Shown: piece by piece, positions 1-8,741 of the stretch
How positions within the stretch are numbered: the stretch's first letter is position 1
How the letters are laid out: each line of letters begins with the position of its first letter
Origin: Bacteroidia bacterium
Lineage (GTDB): Bacteria; Bacteroidota; Bacteroidia; Flavobacteriales_D; Cryomorphaceae
DNA length: 64,000 nt
Assembly (NCBI GenBank): GCA_030427905.1
Contig: JAUICL010000003.1
Coordinates: 186,001-250,000 of the forward strand
Reading direction: 5' to 3'
Made by a program: the position numbers and the translations under genes
The notes under the pieces: generated by a model
What the model was told of the DNA's origin: nothing
What the model saw: the letters and a program-made list of their open reading frames with translations, nothing else
Databases searched by the model: none

Positions 1-65
1 TGAAAATGAAAGGCCGCGTGCTCGGAATTGTCAATAAAGGCCAGTACAAGGCTTCTACCCTTTAG
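1..65 (+). CDS. C-terminal tail of an unidentified protein (partial, cut by window edge)
   Basis: From base 3 an open frame reads about 20 codons to a TAG at 63-65; its start lies outside the window. The tail ends in KASTL and matches no family I recognise. The call rests mainly on context: its stop overlaps the stop of the convergent hydrolase gene by four bases, an arrangement repeated at four other convergent pairs here. It could still be chance open frame. Confidence 0.45.
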   Translation, partial: KMKGRVLGIVNKGQYKASTL

Positions 66-835
66 GAAAAACCAACTTCAAGCCCATCTTCAGCGAGAAA
101 AACCCCATCGGGCAGTTCCCGTGCTACATCCGCATGCTTTCCCATCAGGTGCGAAATATGCGTCAAGTAAGCTCTCTTCGGCTTTAATTTCTCTATCACT
201 TCAATAGCTTCATCCAGCGTGAAATGCGATATGTGCTTTTCCTTGCGCAGAGCATTCAAAACCAAAACGTCCAAACCTTCAAGTTTCTCCATCTCCTCTG
301 GCGCAATGTAGTTTGCATCGGTAATGTAAGCCATATCTGACACTCGAAAACCGAGTACTGGCAACTTGTAATGCATCACCTCAATGGGAATGAAGCCCAC
401 ACCATTCACATCAAACGGACTATCCTTGTTTATGGACTGGAGATTGAGCTGGGGAATACCTGGATATTTAAAATCGCTAAATACGTAGTGAAACTCCCGT
501 TTCAGCGCATCCTGCACATCGGGTGTAGCGTAGATGTCCATGGCTCGTTTATTGAGAAAGTTAAAAGCACGCACATCATCTAATCCGGCAATGTGATCTT
601 TATGTGCATGGGTGAATACGACCCCTTGCAAATCTCGAATACCAGTTCTGAGCATTTGCTGACGAAAATCTGGTCCGGTATCGATTACAATATGCTTATC
701 ACCAACCGAAATCAAGGCCGATGTACGCAACCGATTATCCCTCGGATCTACCGACTTACAAACCGCACATTGACAACCAATAACGGGCACACCTTGTGAT
801 GTTCCCGTTCCTAAAAATGTCAGTTTTTTCTCCAT
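62..835 (-). CDS. MBL-fold metallo-hydrolase, PhnP-like
   Basis: A 257-residue cytosolic metallo-beta-lactamase-fold hydrolase with no signal peptide. The N-terminal strand-turn with GTGTSQG is typical of the PhnP/RNase Z-like branch, followed by a Cys-rich CQCAVC segment, as in PhnP where such cysteines bind structural zinc. The metal motif THAHKDH near residue 77 supplies the HxHxDH ligands, with further histidines near residues 154, 201 and 226. Family members are phosphodiesterases, for example acting on cyclic ribose phosphate or nucleotides; the substrate cannot be read from sequence. No phn genes are nearby, so a phosphonate role is not supported. It stands alone and reads away from the next gene. 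Confidence 0.85.
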   Translation of the reverse strand: MEKKLTFLGTGTSQGVPVIGCQCAVCKSVDPRDNRLRTSALISVGDKHIVIDTGPDFRQQMLRTGIRDLQGVVFTHAHKDHIAGLDDVRAFNFLNKRAMDIYATPDVQDALKREFHYVFSDFKYPGIPQLNLQSINKDSPFDVNGVGFIPIEVMHYKLPVLGFRVSDMAYITDANYIAPEEMEKLEGLDVLVLNALRKEKHISHFTLDEAIEVIEKLKPKRAYLTHISHLMGKHADVARELPDGVFLAEDGLEVGFS

Positions 836-935
836 GTATAAGTCCTTCGGAAAAGCTTCGAAAAAGGTCTGTAAAATCTATGTTCTTTTATCGAAACACC
901 CTAATATTGTACCGGATTAAAGTTAGAAAGAACTA

Positions 936-2387
936 TTGGAACGGGTCATTCTCACAGCCAAACAAAAAGCGCTAAGATTAAACTTAGATCCTAGCATTTA
1001 CGGAACCTTCTCGGAGATTGGCGCCGGACAAGAAGTTGTGCGTCACTTTTTTAGGGCTGGTGGTGCTTCCGGGACCATTGCGAAAACCATGTCGGCATAC
1101 GACAAGGATGTAAGCGATGCGATCTATGGAAAGGAAGAAAAGAATAGATATGTCTGCGAGCCGAGGCTTCGGAAGATGATAAACCACGAGTATGGCTTGA
1201 CGGAAGAGCGTCTGAATCGCGATGTACATCCATCTAAAAAGTTCTTTTCTTATGCCAATACGGTAGCCACCATCGACTTTAAGAAGCGATACAAGGGCCA
1301 CGGCTGGATGGGAATCAAATTCCAAACGAGTCCTGAGAAAGCGCCAAATGAAGTAATCTGCCACGTGCATTTGCATGAGAACGACGCGGCGCTTCAACAA
1401 GAAACGATCGGGGTGATCGGGGTAAACATGCTTTATGGCTGTTACTTCTACTACCAGAATCCCACTGAGTTTTTGAAGTCGCTCTACGACAACTTAGATC
1501 GTGACCAGATCGAAATCGATATGATTTCGATGGAAGGACCCGACTTTGAGCAAGTAGACAACCGACTACTTAGCCTTCAGCTCGTTAAGAATGGAATGAC
1601 CGATGCGGTTATTTTCAGCCCTGATGGCAAAAACTTACAGCCCGCCGATCTACTTTACAAGAAAAACATCTTAGCAATTCGCGGAAGCTTCCGCCCGGTA
1701 ACCAAGGTCAATATTGACATGATTATCAATGGGTACAATGCCTTCGTGAAAGAAAACCGCGTAGACCCGGACGATCTGAAAGTCTTATTTGAAATAACGC
1801 TCAGCAACTTGAAGGCCGATGGGAGCATTGATGAGCAAGATTTCCTCGACCGTGCAGATATTCTTTGCTCTTTGGGGCAGACGGTAATGATTTCGAACTA
1901 CTCGGAATATTACAAACTCATTCAGTACTTCTCTACGTTTACCAAGAAACGTATGGGCTTGATTATGGGTGTGAATCACATGATCGAACTTTTCAACGAG
2001 AAGTATTACCGCGATTTGAACGGGGGTATCCTAGAAGCTTTCGGTGTCTTGTTTACGCGAGACCTCAAAGTATACCTCTATCCATCTCAAGGCGAAAAAG
2101 AGAACGAATTGCTCACGAGCTCCAACATTGTCGTTCACCCACGTCTGCGTCCGCTCTACGATTACCTGATAAACAACGGTCGCGTAGTAGATCTACAAGA
2201 TTTCGATCCGGAGGTGTTGTGGATTCAGAGTCGTGAAGCCCTACAGATGATTAAAAACGGGGTATCGGGATGGGAGAAAATGGTTCCGAACTACGTCGAT
2301 GTGATGATCAAAAAGGATCGGCTTTTCGGATTTGACCCCGAATTATTTGAACAAAAAAACAAAGCCGAGAGCCCCAAGGAGAGCTAG
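936..2387 (+). CDS. Conserved cytosolic protein of unknown function (483 aa, TTG start)
   Basis: A 483-residue soluble protein with no signal peptide, membrane segment or catalytic motif that I can name. The N-terminal block FSEIGAGQEVVRHFF followed by a GGASGT stretch looks strongly conserved and resembles a family I recall from many Flavobacteriia. It begins at a TTG codon; the next in-frame ATG (near 1090) would delete this block, so TTG is the better start. The protein has a long charged C-terminal half and a polar tail (ESPKES). It is monocistronic and ends just before a strong bidirectional terminator. I do not assign a function; automatic labels transferred to such proteins should be treated with caution. 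Confidence 0.85.
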   Translation: MERVILTAKQKALRLNLDPSIYGTFSEIGAGQEVVRHFFRAGGASGTIAKTMSAYDKDVSDAIYGKEEKNRYVCEPRLRKMINHEYGLTEERLNRDVHPSKKFFSYANTVATIDFKKRYKGHGWMGIKFQTSPEKAPNEVICHVHLHENDAALQQETIGVIGVNMLYGCYFYYQNPTEFLKSLYDNLDRDQIEIDMISMEGPDFEQVDNRLLSLQLVKNGMTDAVIFSPDGKNLQPADLLYKKNILAIRGSFRPVTKVNIDMIINGYNAFVKENRVDPDDLKVLFEITLSNLKADGSIDEQDFLDRADILCSLGQTVMISNYSEYYKLIQYFSTFTKKRMGLIMGVNHMIELFNEKYYRDLNGGILEAFGVLFTRDLKVYLYPSQGEKENELLTSSNIVVHPRLRPLYDYLINNGRVVDLQDFDPEVLWIQSREALQMIKNGVSGWEKMVPNYVDVMIKKDRLFGFDPELFEQKNKAESPKES

Positions 2388-2403
2388 GCTGACATAAGAA
2401 CAT

Positions 2404-2440
2404 AAAAAAAGCGATCGGCATGGCTGATCGCTTTTCTTTT
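2404..2440. terminator. Bidirectional intrinsic terminator
   Basis: The inverted repeat GCGATC (2411-2416) / GATCGC (2426-2431) extends inward with a G-U pair and two G-C pairs around a 3-base loop. It is preceded by seven A and followed by CTTTTCTTTT. It lies between convergent genes and should act in both directions. Confidence 0.85.
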
Positions 2441-2453
2441 GGTTTCAAATCCC

Positions 2454-3596
2454 CTAAGCTATTTCTTCTTCGAGAATCATGTGGTGCGATAAGCGCTCCA
2501 CTGCGTAATCGATCTCTTCCTTGGTGGTGTATCGACTGAATGAGAACCGGATACTCGGTGAAAGCGAATCCACTTCGAGTGCTTCGAGTACATGCGACAC
2601 TTTGCTGCTCCCACTCGAGCAAGCGCTACCACTCGAACAAGCTATTCCATCAATATCAAGCAAGAAAAGAAGCATTCCCGCATTTTGTGTTTTTGGAAGT
2701 TTGACGTTGAGTACGGTGTACAGACTTCGCACCGGACAGCCATTTACTTCCACTCCAGGAATACTCAACTGGAGCTTGGACTTCATATAATCTTTCAACC
2801 CTTGTACATGAGCGATATGTCCATCCATATCCTCGTAGCAGAGCTCTAGAGCCTTTGCCATTCCTACGATTCCATACAAGTTCTCCGTACCAGCACGCAC
2901 GCTGCGCTCCTGGGCACCACCGTGTATCAGTCCGTCTACGTGGATGCCTTTGCGCACAAACAAAAAGCCAATACCCTTAGGCCCGTGGAATTTATGAGCC
3001 GCCCCGGTGATAAAATCAACCGGCATTTCGGCCAAATCCATGGTGTAATGCCCCATGGTCTGCACAGTATCTGAATGGAAATAGGCTCCGTTATCTTTAC
3101 AAATTCGGCCAATTTCATGGATATCGATCATGGTACCAACTTCGTTGTTGGCGTGCATAAGCGATACCAAAGTCTTCTCTTCAGTAGAGTTAATGAGCTC
3201 TTTAAGATGATCCAGATCTACATGCCCCATGTGATCTAATCTCACCTTGCTCACCTTTACTCCATATTGCTTCTCGCAAAAATCGAGTGAATGCAACACA
3301 GCGTGGTGCTCCATCTCCGATGAAATGATATGCTTTACCCCAAGCTGTAAAATGGCACCTGTAATGGCCATATTATCTGCTTCTGTACCACCAGAAGTGA
3401 AGAAAATCTCCATCGGCGAACAGTTGAGCAGCTTGGCAATCGTCTTTCGTGATGTTTCGATTGCCGACTTGGTCTTACGTCCATAATGATGTGTACTACT
3501 TGGATTTCCAAAATGACTTTTCAAGAAAGGCATCATGGCATCAACCACTTCTGGGGCTATGGGTGTAGTAGCCGCATTATCTAAGTATACTTCCAT
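2454..3596 (-). CDS. Cysteine desulfurase (NifS/IscS class)
   Basis: A 380-residue PLP-dependent enzyme that takes sulfur from cysteine as an enzyme-bound persulfide for Fe-S clusters or thiolated tRNA. The N-terminus YLDNAATTP is diagnostic. HKFHGPKG carries the PLP lysine (K202), and the catalytic loop SSGSACSSG places the nucleophile at C326. The short loop with a GSACSSG motif matches the NifS/IscS group rather than SufS. No iscU, sufE or thiI lies beside it, so the acceptor is unknown. It starts 27 bases after the glmM stop on the same strand and is probably co-transcribed with it. Confidence 0.93.
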   Translation of the reverse strand: MEVYLDNAATTPIAPEVVDAMMPFLKSHFGNPSSTHHYGRKTKSAIETSRKTIAKLLNCSPMEIFFTSGGTEADNMAITGAILQLGVKHIISSEMEHHAVLHSLDFCEKQYGVKVSKVRLDHMGHVDLDHLKELINSTEEKTLVSLMHANNEVGTMIDIHEIGRICKDNGAYFHSDTVQTMGHYTMDLAEMPVDFITGAAHKFHGPKGIGFLFVRKGIHVDGLIHGGAQERSVRAGTENLYGIVGMAKALELCYEDMDGHIAHVQGLKDYMKSKLQLSIPGVEVNGCPVRSLYTVLNVKLPKTQNAGMLLFLLDIDGIACSSGSACSSGSSKVSHVLEALEVDSLSPSIRFSFSRYTTKEEIDYAVERLSHHMILEEEIA

Positions 3597-3623
3597 GCAG
3601 AATGATTTTTCGAGCGCGCTAAA

Positions 3624-5012
3624 TTAAGAAATAAGGCTCTTAATGTCACTTTTTATTGACTCTGCTAATTGGATTGCTGACTCTTCAGAATTGCTCTCCG
3701 CATAAACTCTGATGATGGGTTCGGTATTTGATTTGCGCAGGTGAACCCACTCCTTATCAAACTCTATTTTCACCCCATCTATCGTATTCACAGGCTTATC
3801 GCTATACTTGGCTTCCACCTTCATCAATACTTCATCGACGTTCAATTCTGGGGTAAGCTCAATTTTATTCTTAGAAATATGGTAATTCGGATATGAAGCT
3901 CTCAATTCTGATGCAGTAAGCCCACTTTTAGCCAAATGCGTGAGAAACAACCCAATTCCGATCAAAGCATCTCTTCCGTAGTGAAAGTCGGGTACGATGA
4001 TTCCACCGTTTCCTTCGCCACCTATTACGGCATTGATATCCTTCATCTTCGCTACCACATTGACTTCTCCAACTGCCGATGCCTGGTACTCGCACCCATG
4101 CTTCTCACAAACATCGCGCAAAGCTCGAGTGCTCGACAGATTGGATACGGCTCCCCCCTTTCTCTGAGAAAGAACGTAATCGGCCACAGCTACAAGAGTG
4201 TACTCTTCGCCAAACACGTTTCCATTGTCAGACACGAAAGCCAAACGATCTACGTCGGGGTCGACTGTGATTCCAAGGTGACAGCCCTTTTCAACTACAG
4301 CAGATGTCAAATCAGTCAAGTGCTCGGGAAGTGGCTCTGGATTGTGCGGGAAATTCCCTGTTGGCTCACAGTACATGAGCTCTTGCTGGTCAACTCCCAA
4401 GGCTTTTAGCAAGACTGGCACAAAGATACCCCCTGTACTATTCACAGCATCGACGGCAATCTTGAATTTAGCCTGTTTTATGGCTTCGACATCTACTAAA
4501 GGATAGTCCAAAACGGCCTGTATATGCTTTTCCAGATAAGTATCATTGGCAGTGATCGAGCCCAACTCAGTAACGTCGGCAAAATCGAAATCGGCTTGTT
4601 CGGCCATTTCAATAACCTCTTGCCCTGCTTCGCCAGAAATAAACTCTCCGAGATGATTGAGTAGCTTCAAGGCGTTCCATTGAGCTGGATTGTGACTGGC
4701 AGTAAGAATGATACCACCCTGCGCTTTTTCCATTGGCACGGCAAGCTCTACTGTAGGTGTGGTACTCAAGCCCAGGTCTACCACATCTATACCCAAGCCC
4801 ACGAGGCTCGAAGAAACCAGATTGCTGACCATTTCACCACTCATCCGTGCATCGCGACCAATAACCACTTTCACGCGGGTTTCGGGGTGAGCGTTTTTGA
4901 GCATCTGACCATAAGCCGATGCAAACTTCACTATATCTAAAGGAGTAAGGTTATCGCCTGATTTTCCACCGATGGTTCCGCGAATACCTGAAATTGATTT
5001 GATTAAAGTCAC
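3624..5012 (-). CDS. glmM: Phosphoglucosamine mutase family (alpha-D-phosphohexomutase)
   Basis: A 462-residue phosphohexomutase, probably converting glucosamine-6-phosphate to glucosamine-1-phosphate for peptidoglycan and LPS. The protein shows the phosphoserine loop TASHNP (S106), the metal loop DPDVDR (251-256), the sugar-binding loop GEGNGG (332-337) and the C-terminal phosphate site around RKSNTEP. The sugar loop differs from the usual bacterial GlmM form and resembles archaeal-type and Bacteroidota members, so phosphomannomutase activity is possible. The open frame runs 51 codons further upstream. I chose GTG at 5012 because the family N-terminus (LIKSISGIRGT) starts there and a candidate promoter box lies at 5029-5036, inside the longer frame. 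Confidence 0.88.
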   Translation of the reverse strand: MTLIKSISGIRGTIGGKSGDNLTPLDIVKFASAYGQMLKNAHPETRVKVVIGRDARMSGEMVSNLVSSSLVGLGIDVVDLGLSTTPTVELAVPMEKAQGGIILTASHNPAQWNALKLLNHLGEFISGEAGQEVIEMAEQADFDFADVTELGSITANDTYLEKHIQAVLDYPLVDVEAIKQAKFKIAVDAVNSTGGIFVPVLLKALGVDQQELMYCEPTGNFPHNPEPLPEHLTDLTSAVVEKGCHLGITVDPDVDRLAFVSDNGNVFGEEYTLVAVADYVLSQRKGGAVSNLSSTRALRDVCEKHGCEYQASAVGEVNVVAKMKDINAVIGGEGNGGIIVPDFHYGRDALIGIGLFLTHLAKSGLTASELRASYPNYHISKNKIELTPELNVDEVLMKVEAKYSDKPVNTIDGVKIEFDKEWVHLRKSNTEPIIRVYAESNSEESAIQLAESIKSDIKSLIS

Positions 5013-5028
5013 GAATTCATATTTTTTG

Positions 5029-5036
5029 CAAAGGTA
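5029..5036 (-). promoter_or_regulatory. Candidate Bacteroidota -7 box for glmM
   Basis: TACCTTTG on the minus strand matches the Bacteroidota sigma-A -7 consensus TAnnTTTG. A TTG lies 24 bases further upstream, slightly beyond the usual 17-23 spacing. The predicted transcript start near 5024 excludes the upstream in-frame starts and supports GTG at 5012. Confidence 0.5.
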
Positions 5037-5229
5037 GAATTCCATCGAGGAAGACTCGTCCAATATTGGCCATTTTTTCAACGATGGCCCTCTGGATTCC
5101 GATTCGAAAAAGCGTACCTTTGTAGCACTAGTTGCGGAAGAGCAATAGATTAAGTAGAAGGTCAAATTCGGGAAAACAAGTTGTTAAAAACAATATTTGG
5201 AACCTAATGACATAGGGGTTCAACTTTCC

Positions 5230-5237
5230 TAAATTTG
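5230..5237 (+). promoter_or_regulatory. Candidate -7 box for the TPR-comA operon
   Basis: TAAATTTG matches TAnnTTTG and ends 27 bases before the ATG at 5265. No TTG sits at the expected distance. It overlaps the alternative TTG start at 5235, which favours the ATG. A second match, TACCTTTG at 5115-5122, lies further upstream. Confidence 0.35.
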
Positions 5238-5264
5238 AAATGGATCGCACTAGACAAGTTAACT

Positions 5265-6695
5265 ATGACAGGACATTCGAACAGTTTTTTTCAGGAATCA
5301 AACCCAGTTTTGATTGAGAAGTTTGAGGACATGTTGAAGTTGAAAACCCGTTTTTTCTTCGATGTGGACGAGATAGAATTACTAGCAGATCACTTCCTGG
5401 AAAACGGCGATCATACCAGAGCAAATTTAGCCATCCAGCACGGACTGGAGCTACACCCGGCAAGCTCGGGAATCAAATTAAAGCAAGCACACGTACTCCT
5501 TCAGCTCAATGAGCCAAAGGCGGCGCTCAGAATTTTAAATGTATTAGAAGCTTCTGAGCCGACCAATACAGAGCTTCTGCTTTTCAAAGCAGTGGTGCAC
5601 CGAAACCTGAGCGATCACGAAGGCACGAAAGCTTGTTTGCTCAAGGCGCTTAAAGCAACGCCCGACAACAAAGAAGAGATTTACTTGGATCTAGCTTTTG
5701 AGCAAGAATTGGTAGAAGATTACAAAGGCGCCATTACCAGCCTAAAGCAATCGTTGGAAATAAATCCAGATCACGACGCCAGCCTTTTTGAGCTGGGATA
5801 TTGCTACGATATGGCTCAAGATTTGGAAAACGGAGCCGACTTTTTCATCTCCTATCTCGACAATTACCCGTACAACTTTGTAGCCTGGTACAATTTGGCC
5901 TTGTGCTACGAGAAACTCGGTCTTTTTGAAAAGGCCATTGAAACGGTAGGTTTTGCCATTGCTATCAAACCAGATTTCACCAACGCATACATCCTTAAAG
6001 GTAACATGTTCACTGCATGTGACATGGATGCTCTGGCGATAGAAGCTTATAGCGAAACCTTTGCCTACGATGCCGACAATCCCATGGTGCACACAGCTAT
6101 CGGTGAGTGTTTTGAGCGGATGTCAGACCACGTTTCGGCAGAGTACCACTACAAGCACGCTTTGTCTATCGACGAGCACTACGTAGACGCCCTGATGGGG
6201 TTAGGTGCCCTTCGCGAGTTTGAAGAGCGCAATACCGAAGCCATCGCCTACTACCGCGACGCTATCCAGTATGACAAAACCAACATGGACAATTGGCACA
6301 TTTATGCCGAACTCCTGGTTAAGGTGAATAATCTGGAAGAAGCCGAGAAGGCCTATATGCACATGACCATTGCCTTTCCCGATGATCCCGAGTCGTGGAT
6401 CGGTTTTGGAAAGGTAAAAGATGAGCTCTACGGCCCTGGTGAAGCCTTATTGACAGTAGAAGAAGGTTTGAAGATATTCGTTACCGAACGAGACCTGGAA
6501 CTCAACAGAATCATGTATCTCATTAAGGATGGACGAATGATGGAAGGGACTAATCTCTTGGCCCAATCCCTCTCTTCAGACCCATCTGGTGGTAAATATT
6601 TTGAGTCAATCTTTCCTAATGCCCTGCAAATTGCGAATATTGCAGGCTTGATTGACCTTTTTACCCAAGAGAACCCAAACGAAAATGAATTTTAA
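5265..6695 (+). CDS. Tetratricopeptide-repeat protein
   Basis: A roughly 476-residue protein made almost wholly of TPR helices, about eleven repeats, with recognisable units such as ELGYCYDMAQDLENGADFF and ALMGLGALREFEERNTEAI. It has no signal peptide, so it is probably a cytosolic scaffold. Start: the open frame reaches a TTG at 5235, but the ATG at 5265 fits better with the -7 box at 5230-5237. It opens a forward set of five genes and overlaps comA by 11 bases, which implies translational coupling. Its partner cannot be deduced from sequence; a role in organising the downstream enzymes is only a guess. Confidence 0.88.
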   Translation: MTGHSNSFFQESNPVLIEKFEDMLKLKTRFFFDVDEIELLADHFLENGDHTRANLAIQHGLELHPASSGIKLKQAHVLLQLNEPKAALRILNVLEASEPTNTELLLFKAVVHRNLSDHEGTKACLLKALKATPDNKEEIYLDLAFEQELVEDYKGAITSLKQSLEINPDHDASLFELGYCYDMAQDLENGADFFISYLDNYPYNFVAWYNLALCYEKLGLFEKAIETVGFAIAIKPDFTNAYILKGNMFTACDMDALAIEAYSETFAYDADNPMVHTAIGECFERMSDHVSAEYHYKHALSIDEHYVDALMGLGALREFEERNTEAIAYYRDAIQYDKTNMDNWHIYAELLVKVNNLEEAEKAYMHMTIAFPDDPESWIGFGKVKDELYGPGEALLTVEEGLKIFVTERDLELNRIMYLIKDGRMMEGTNLLAQSLSSDPSGGKYFESIFPNALQIANIAGLIDLFTQENPNENEF

Positions 6696-7470
6696 TCTCC
6701 CCTTTATTCCGGAGAGAACGGAACAACCGCGATCAAACGGATTGACTATGGTCATGGATAAGGGACTGAGCATGAACGGTGCTCGAAACCTTGTGGAAAC
6801 CAGTGGCCACCTGACCGACCTTATCAAACTCGGTTTTGGAACATCATACGTTTCGAGAAGTCTGAAAGAAAAAATCGACTTTTACCACTCGCAAAATTTG
6901 ATGGTATATCTGGGGGGAACCCTTTTTGAAGCCTTCATTGCTCGTGATATGTTCGATGAGTACCGCAAGCTACTCCGAGATCTAAATCTCGAAACGGTGG
7001 AAGTTTCGGACGGATCGATCCACATCCCACACGACAAGAAGTTAGAATACATCTCAGAACTGGCTAAGGACTTCCGCGTTCTATCAGAAGTAGGTTCGAA
7101 AGAAGAAGGAATCCTAATCGCTCCTGGAAAGTGGGTGAAAATGATGGAAACAGAGCTGGCTGCCGGTTCTTGGAAAGTCATAGCAGAAGCTCGCGAGAGT
7201 GGTAACGTGGGGATATACAGACCCAATGGAACGGCTCACGTTGTTTTGGTCAATAAGATCTTGGCGAAAGTAGCTGCCGAAAACATTCTTTGGGAAGCTC
7301 CACAAAAAGCCCAACAAGTTTGGTTTATCAAGCTTATCGGAGCCAATGTAAATCTTGGAAATATCGCACCGCATGATGTCATCCCTTGCGAAACCTTGAG
7401 AATAGGTTTAAGAGGTGACACGTTCTTCGAGCACCTTCCAAAGGAAATCGCAGACCAGATAAAACCGTAA
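6685..7470 (+). CDS. comA: Phosphosulfolactate synthase (ComA family)
   Basis: A 261-residue TIM-barrel protein of the ComA family, which adds sulfite to phosphoenolpyruvate to give (R)-2-phospho-3-sulfolactate, the first step of coenzyme M synthesis in methanogens. Recognisable blocks are the N-terminal GLTMVMDKGLS, the strand LMVYLGGTLFEAF, and the late segments GANVNLGNIAP and ETLRIGLRGDTF. The open frame allows a start at 6652, but the ATG at 6685 fits the family N-terminus. Bacteroidota do not make coenzyme M, so the product is more likely sulfolactate; a ComB-family phosphatase gene lies at 21817-22539. A rhodanese gene follows after 12 bases. Family assignment is confident, the physiological product is inferred. 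Confidence 0.88.
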   Translation: MNFNLPFIPERTEQPRSNGLTMVMDKGLSMNGARNLVETSGHLTDLIKLGFGTSYVSRSLKEKIDFYHSQNLMVYLGGTLFEAFIARDMFDEYRKLLRDLNLETVEVSDGSIHIPHDKKLEYISELAKDFRVLSEVGSKEEGILIAPGKWVKMMETELAAGSWKVIAEARESGNVGIYRPNGTAHVVLVNKILAKVAAENILWEAPQKAQQVWFIKLIGANVNLGNIAPHDVIPCETLRIGLRGDTFFEHLPKEIADQIKP

Positions 7471-7482
7471 TTACCCCCAGAG

Positions 7483-7800
7483 ATGAAATCTATGACCCCG
7501 AAAGAACTCAAGGAGAGACTGGACCGTGGAGAAGATATTCAAGTGATCGACATTCGTGAAGATCACGAAGTGGAATCGGGAAATATTGGCGGCTTGCACA
7601 TCCCTATGGCCGAAGTTATGAGCCGACTAGACGAAGTGAGAAAGGATTGTACCGTAGTGGTTCATTGCAAAAGCGGAAAACGCGCAACTGCAATGGTTTA
7701 CGCACTCGAAACCCAGTTTCAATTGACCAACGTTTTCAACCTAGAAGGTGGAATAGAAGCTTGGGCATCGGATATCGATCCTGAAATCGAAGTGTATTAA
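7483..7800 (+). CDS. Single-domain rhodanese-like protein
   Basis: A 105-residue rhodanese domain with the active-site loop HCKSGKRA, giving a catalytic cysteine near residue 64, and the N-terminal VIDIREDHEVESG typical of GlpE-like proteins. Such proteins carry sulfane sulfur as a cysteine persulfide. Its gene starts 12 bases after comA, and its stop shares one base with the start of the DUF368 gene, so it belongs to the operon. Delivery of sulfur for the ComA reaction is plausible but not shown; ComA uses sulfite, not a persulfide. Confidence 0.9.
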   Translation: MKSMTPKELKERLDRGEDIQVIDIREDHEVESGNIGGLHIPMAEVMSRLDEVRKDCTVVVHCKSGKRATAMVYALETQFQLTNVFNLEGGIEAWASDIDPEIEVY

Positions 7801-8741
7801 TGCGAAGTATTAAGGACTACGTCCTTCTTTACCTGAAGGGAATGGGCATGGGCGCAGCCGACGTTGTCCCTGGCGTTTCTGGCGGAACCATTGCTTTTAT
7901 TTCAGGGATTTACGAAGAGCTTATTGAATCGATAAACGCCTTCAATCTAAATAATCTCAAAAGACTATTTAGTGAAGGCTTTGGGTCATTTTGGAAGTCG
8001 ATAAACGGGAACTTTTTGGCCGTTCTGTTCGCAGGCGTATTTACCAGCATCCTTTCGCTTGCGAAGCTTATATCTATCTGCTTGGAGCATTACGGTATTG
8101 CCACCTGGTCGTTCTTTTTTGGGTTAGTCGTAGCGAGTATCCCACTGGTTTGGAAGCAAATCAAAGTCAAAACCTACTTCAATTTCCTTTTTGCGATTCT
8201 GGGAGCCCTAATCGCTTATTGGGTGATCAATATCCCGCCCACTCAAGATCCGGGATCGCTGTGGTATTTGGCACTTTCTGGAATGATTGCCATTTGCGCC
8301 ATGATTCTTCCGGGAATTTCGGGAAGCTTCCTACTAATCATTCTTGGATCGTACATTACCGTGCTCCAAGCCGTCAACGATCGCGATATAATCAAGGTCA
8401 TCACTTTTCTCTGTGGTGCTGGAGTAGGCCTGCTCTCATTTAGTCGACTTTTGAAGTGGCTTTTCGCCAAATACCACGACTTAACCGTTGCTACCCTTAC
8501 CGGTTTTCTGGTAGGTTCTCTGGCCAAAATTTGGCCTTGGAAGCACGTTTCTGAGTGGTTTATCAAACACGAAGGAGAAGTAGATGAAGAAAAAATTGCC
8601 CTTGTCACCGACAACGTGAGCCCATTCAGCTTCGCTGAGCTAACCGGACAAGAGTCCTTTTTGGGTATAGCATTGGCTATGGCGCTTATTGGATTTGCCG
8701 TGATTTGGGGCCTAGAACGAACGGCCAAACGCAAAGCATAA
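7800..8741 (+). CDS. DUF368 membrane protein, probable undecaprenyl-phosphate translocase (PopT-like)
   Basis: A 313-residue polytopic inner-membrane protein with about eight to ten membrane segments. It carries the duplicated DUF368 signatures GVSGGTIAFISGIYEEL near the N-terminus and LPGISGSFLLIILGSY in the second half. Members of this family have been shown to recycle undecaprenyl phosphate across the membrane for envelope polymer synthesis. It starts one base inside the rhodanese stop (TAATG) and ends directly against aroE, so all are read together. The operon partners give no direct envelope link, though polysaccharide genes lie elsewhere in the window. Confidence 0.88.
   Translation: MRSIKDYVLLYLKGMGMGAADVVPGVSGGTIAFISGIYEELIESINAFNLNNLKRLFSEGFGSFWKSINGNFLAVLFAGVFTSILSLAKLISICLEHYGIATWSFFFGLVVASIPLVWKQIKVKTYFNFLFAILGALIAYWVINIPPTQDPGSLWYLALSGMIAICAMILPGISGSFLLIILGSYITVLQAVNDRDIIKVITFLCGAGVGLLSFSRLLKWLFAKYHDLTVATLTGFLVGSLAKIWPWKHVSEWFIKHEGEVDEEKIALVTDNVSPFSFAELTGQESFLGIALAMALIGFAVIWGLERTAKRKA

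Noticed and set aside
5013-5165. N-terminal extension of GlmM
   Set aside because: The promoter box lies inside it and the sequence does not fit the family.
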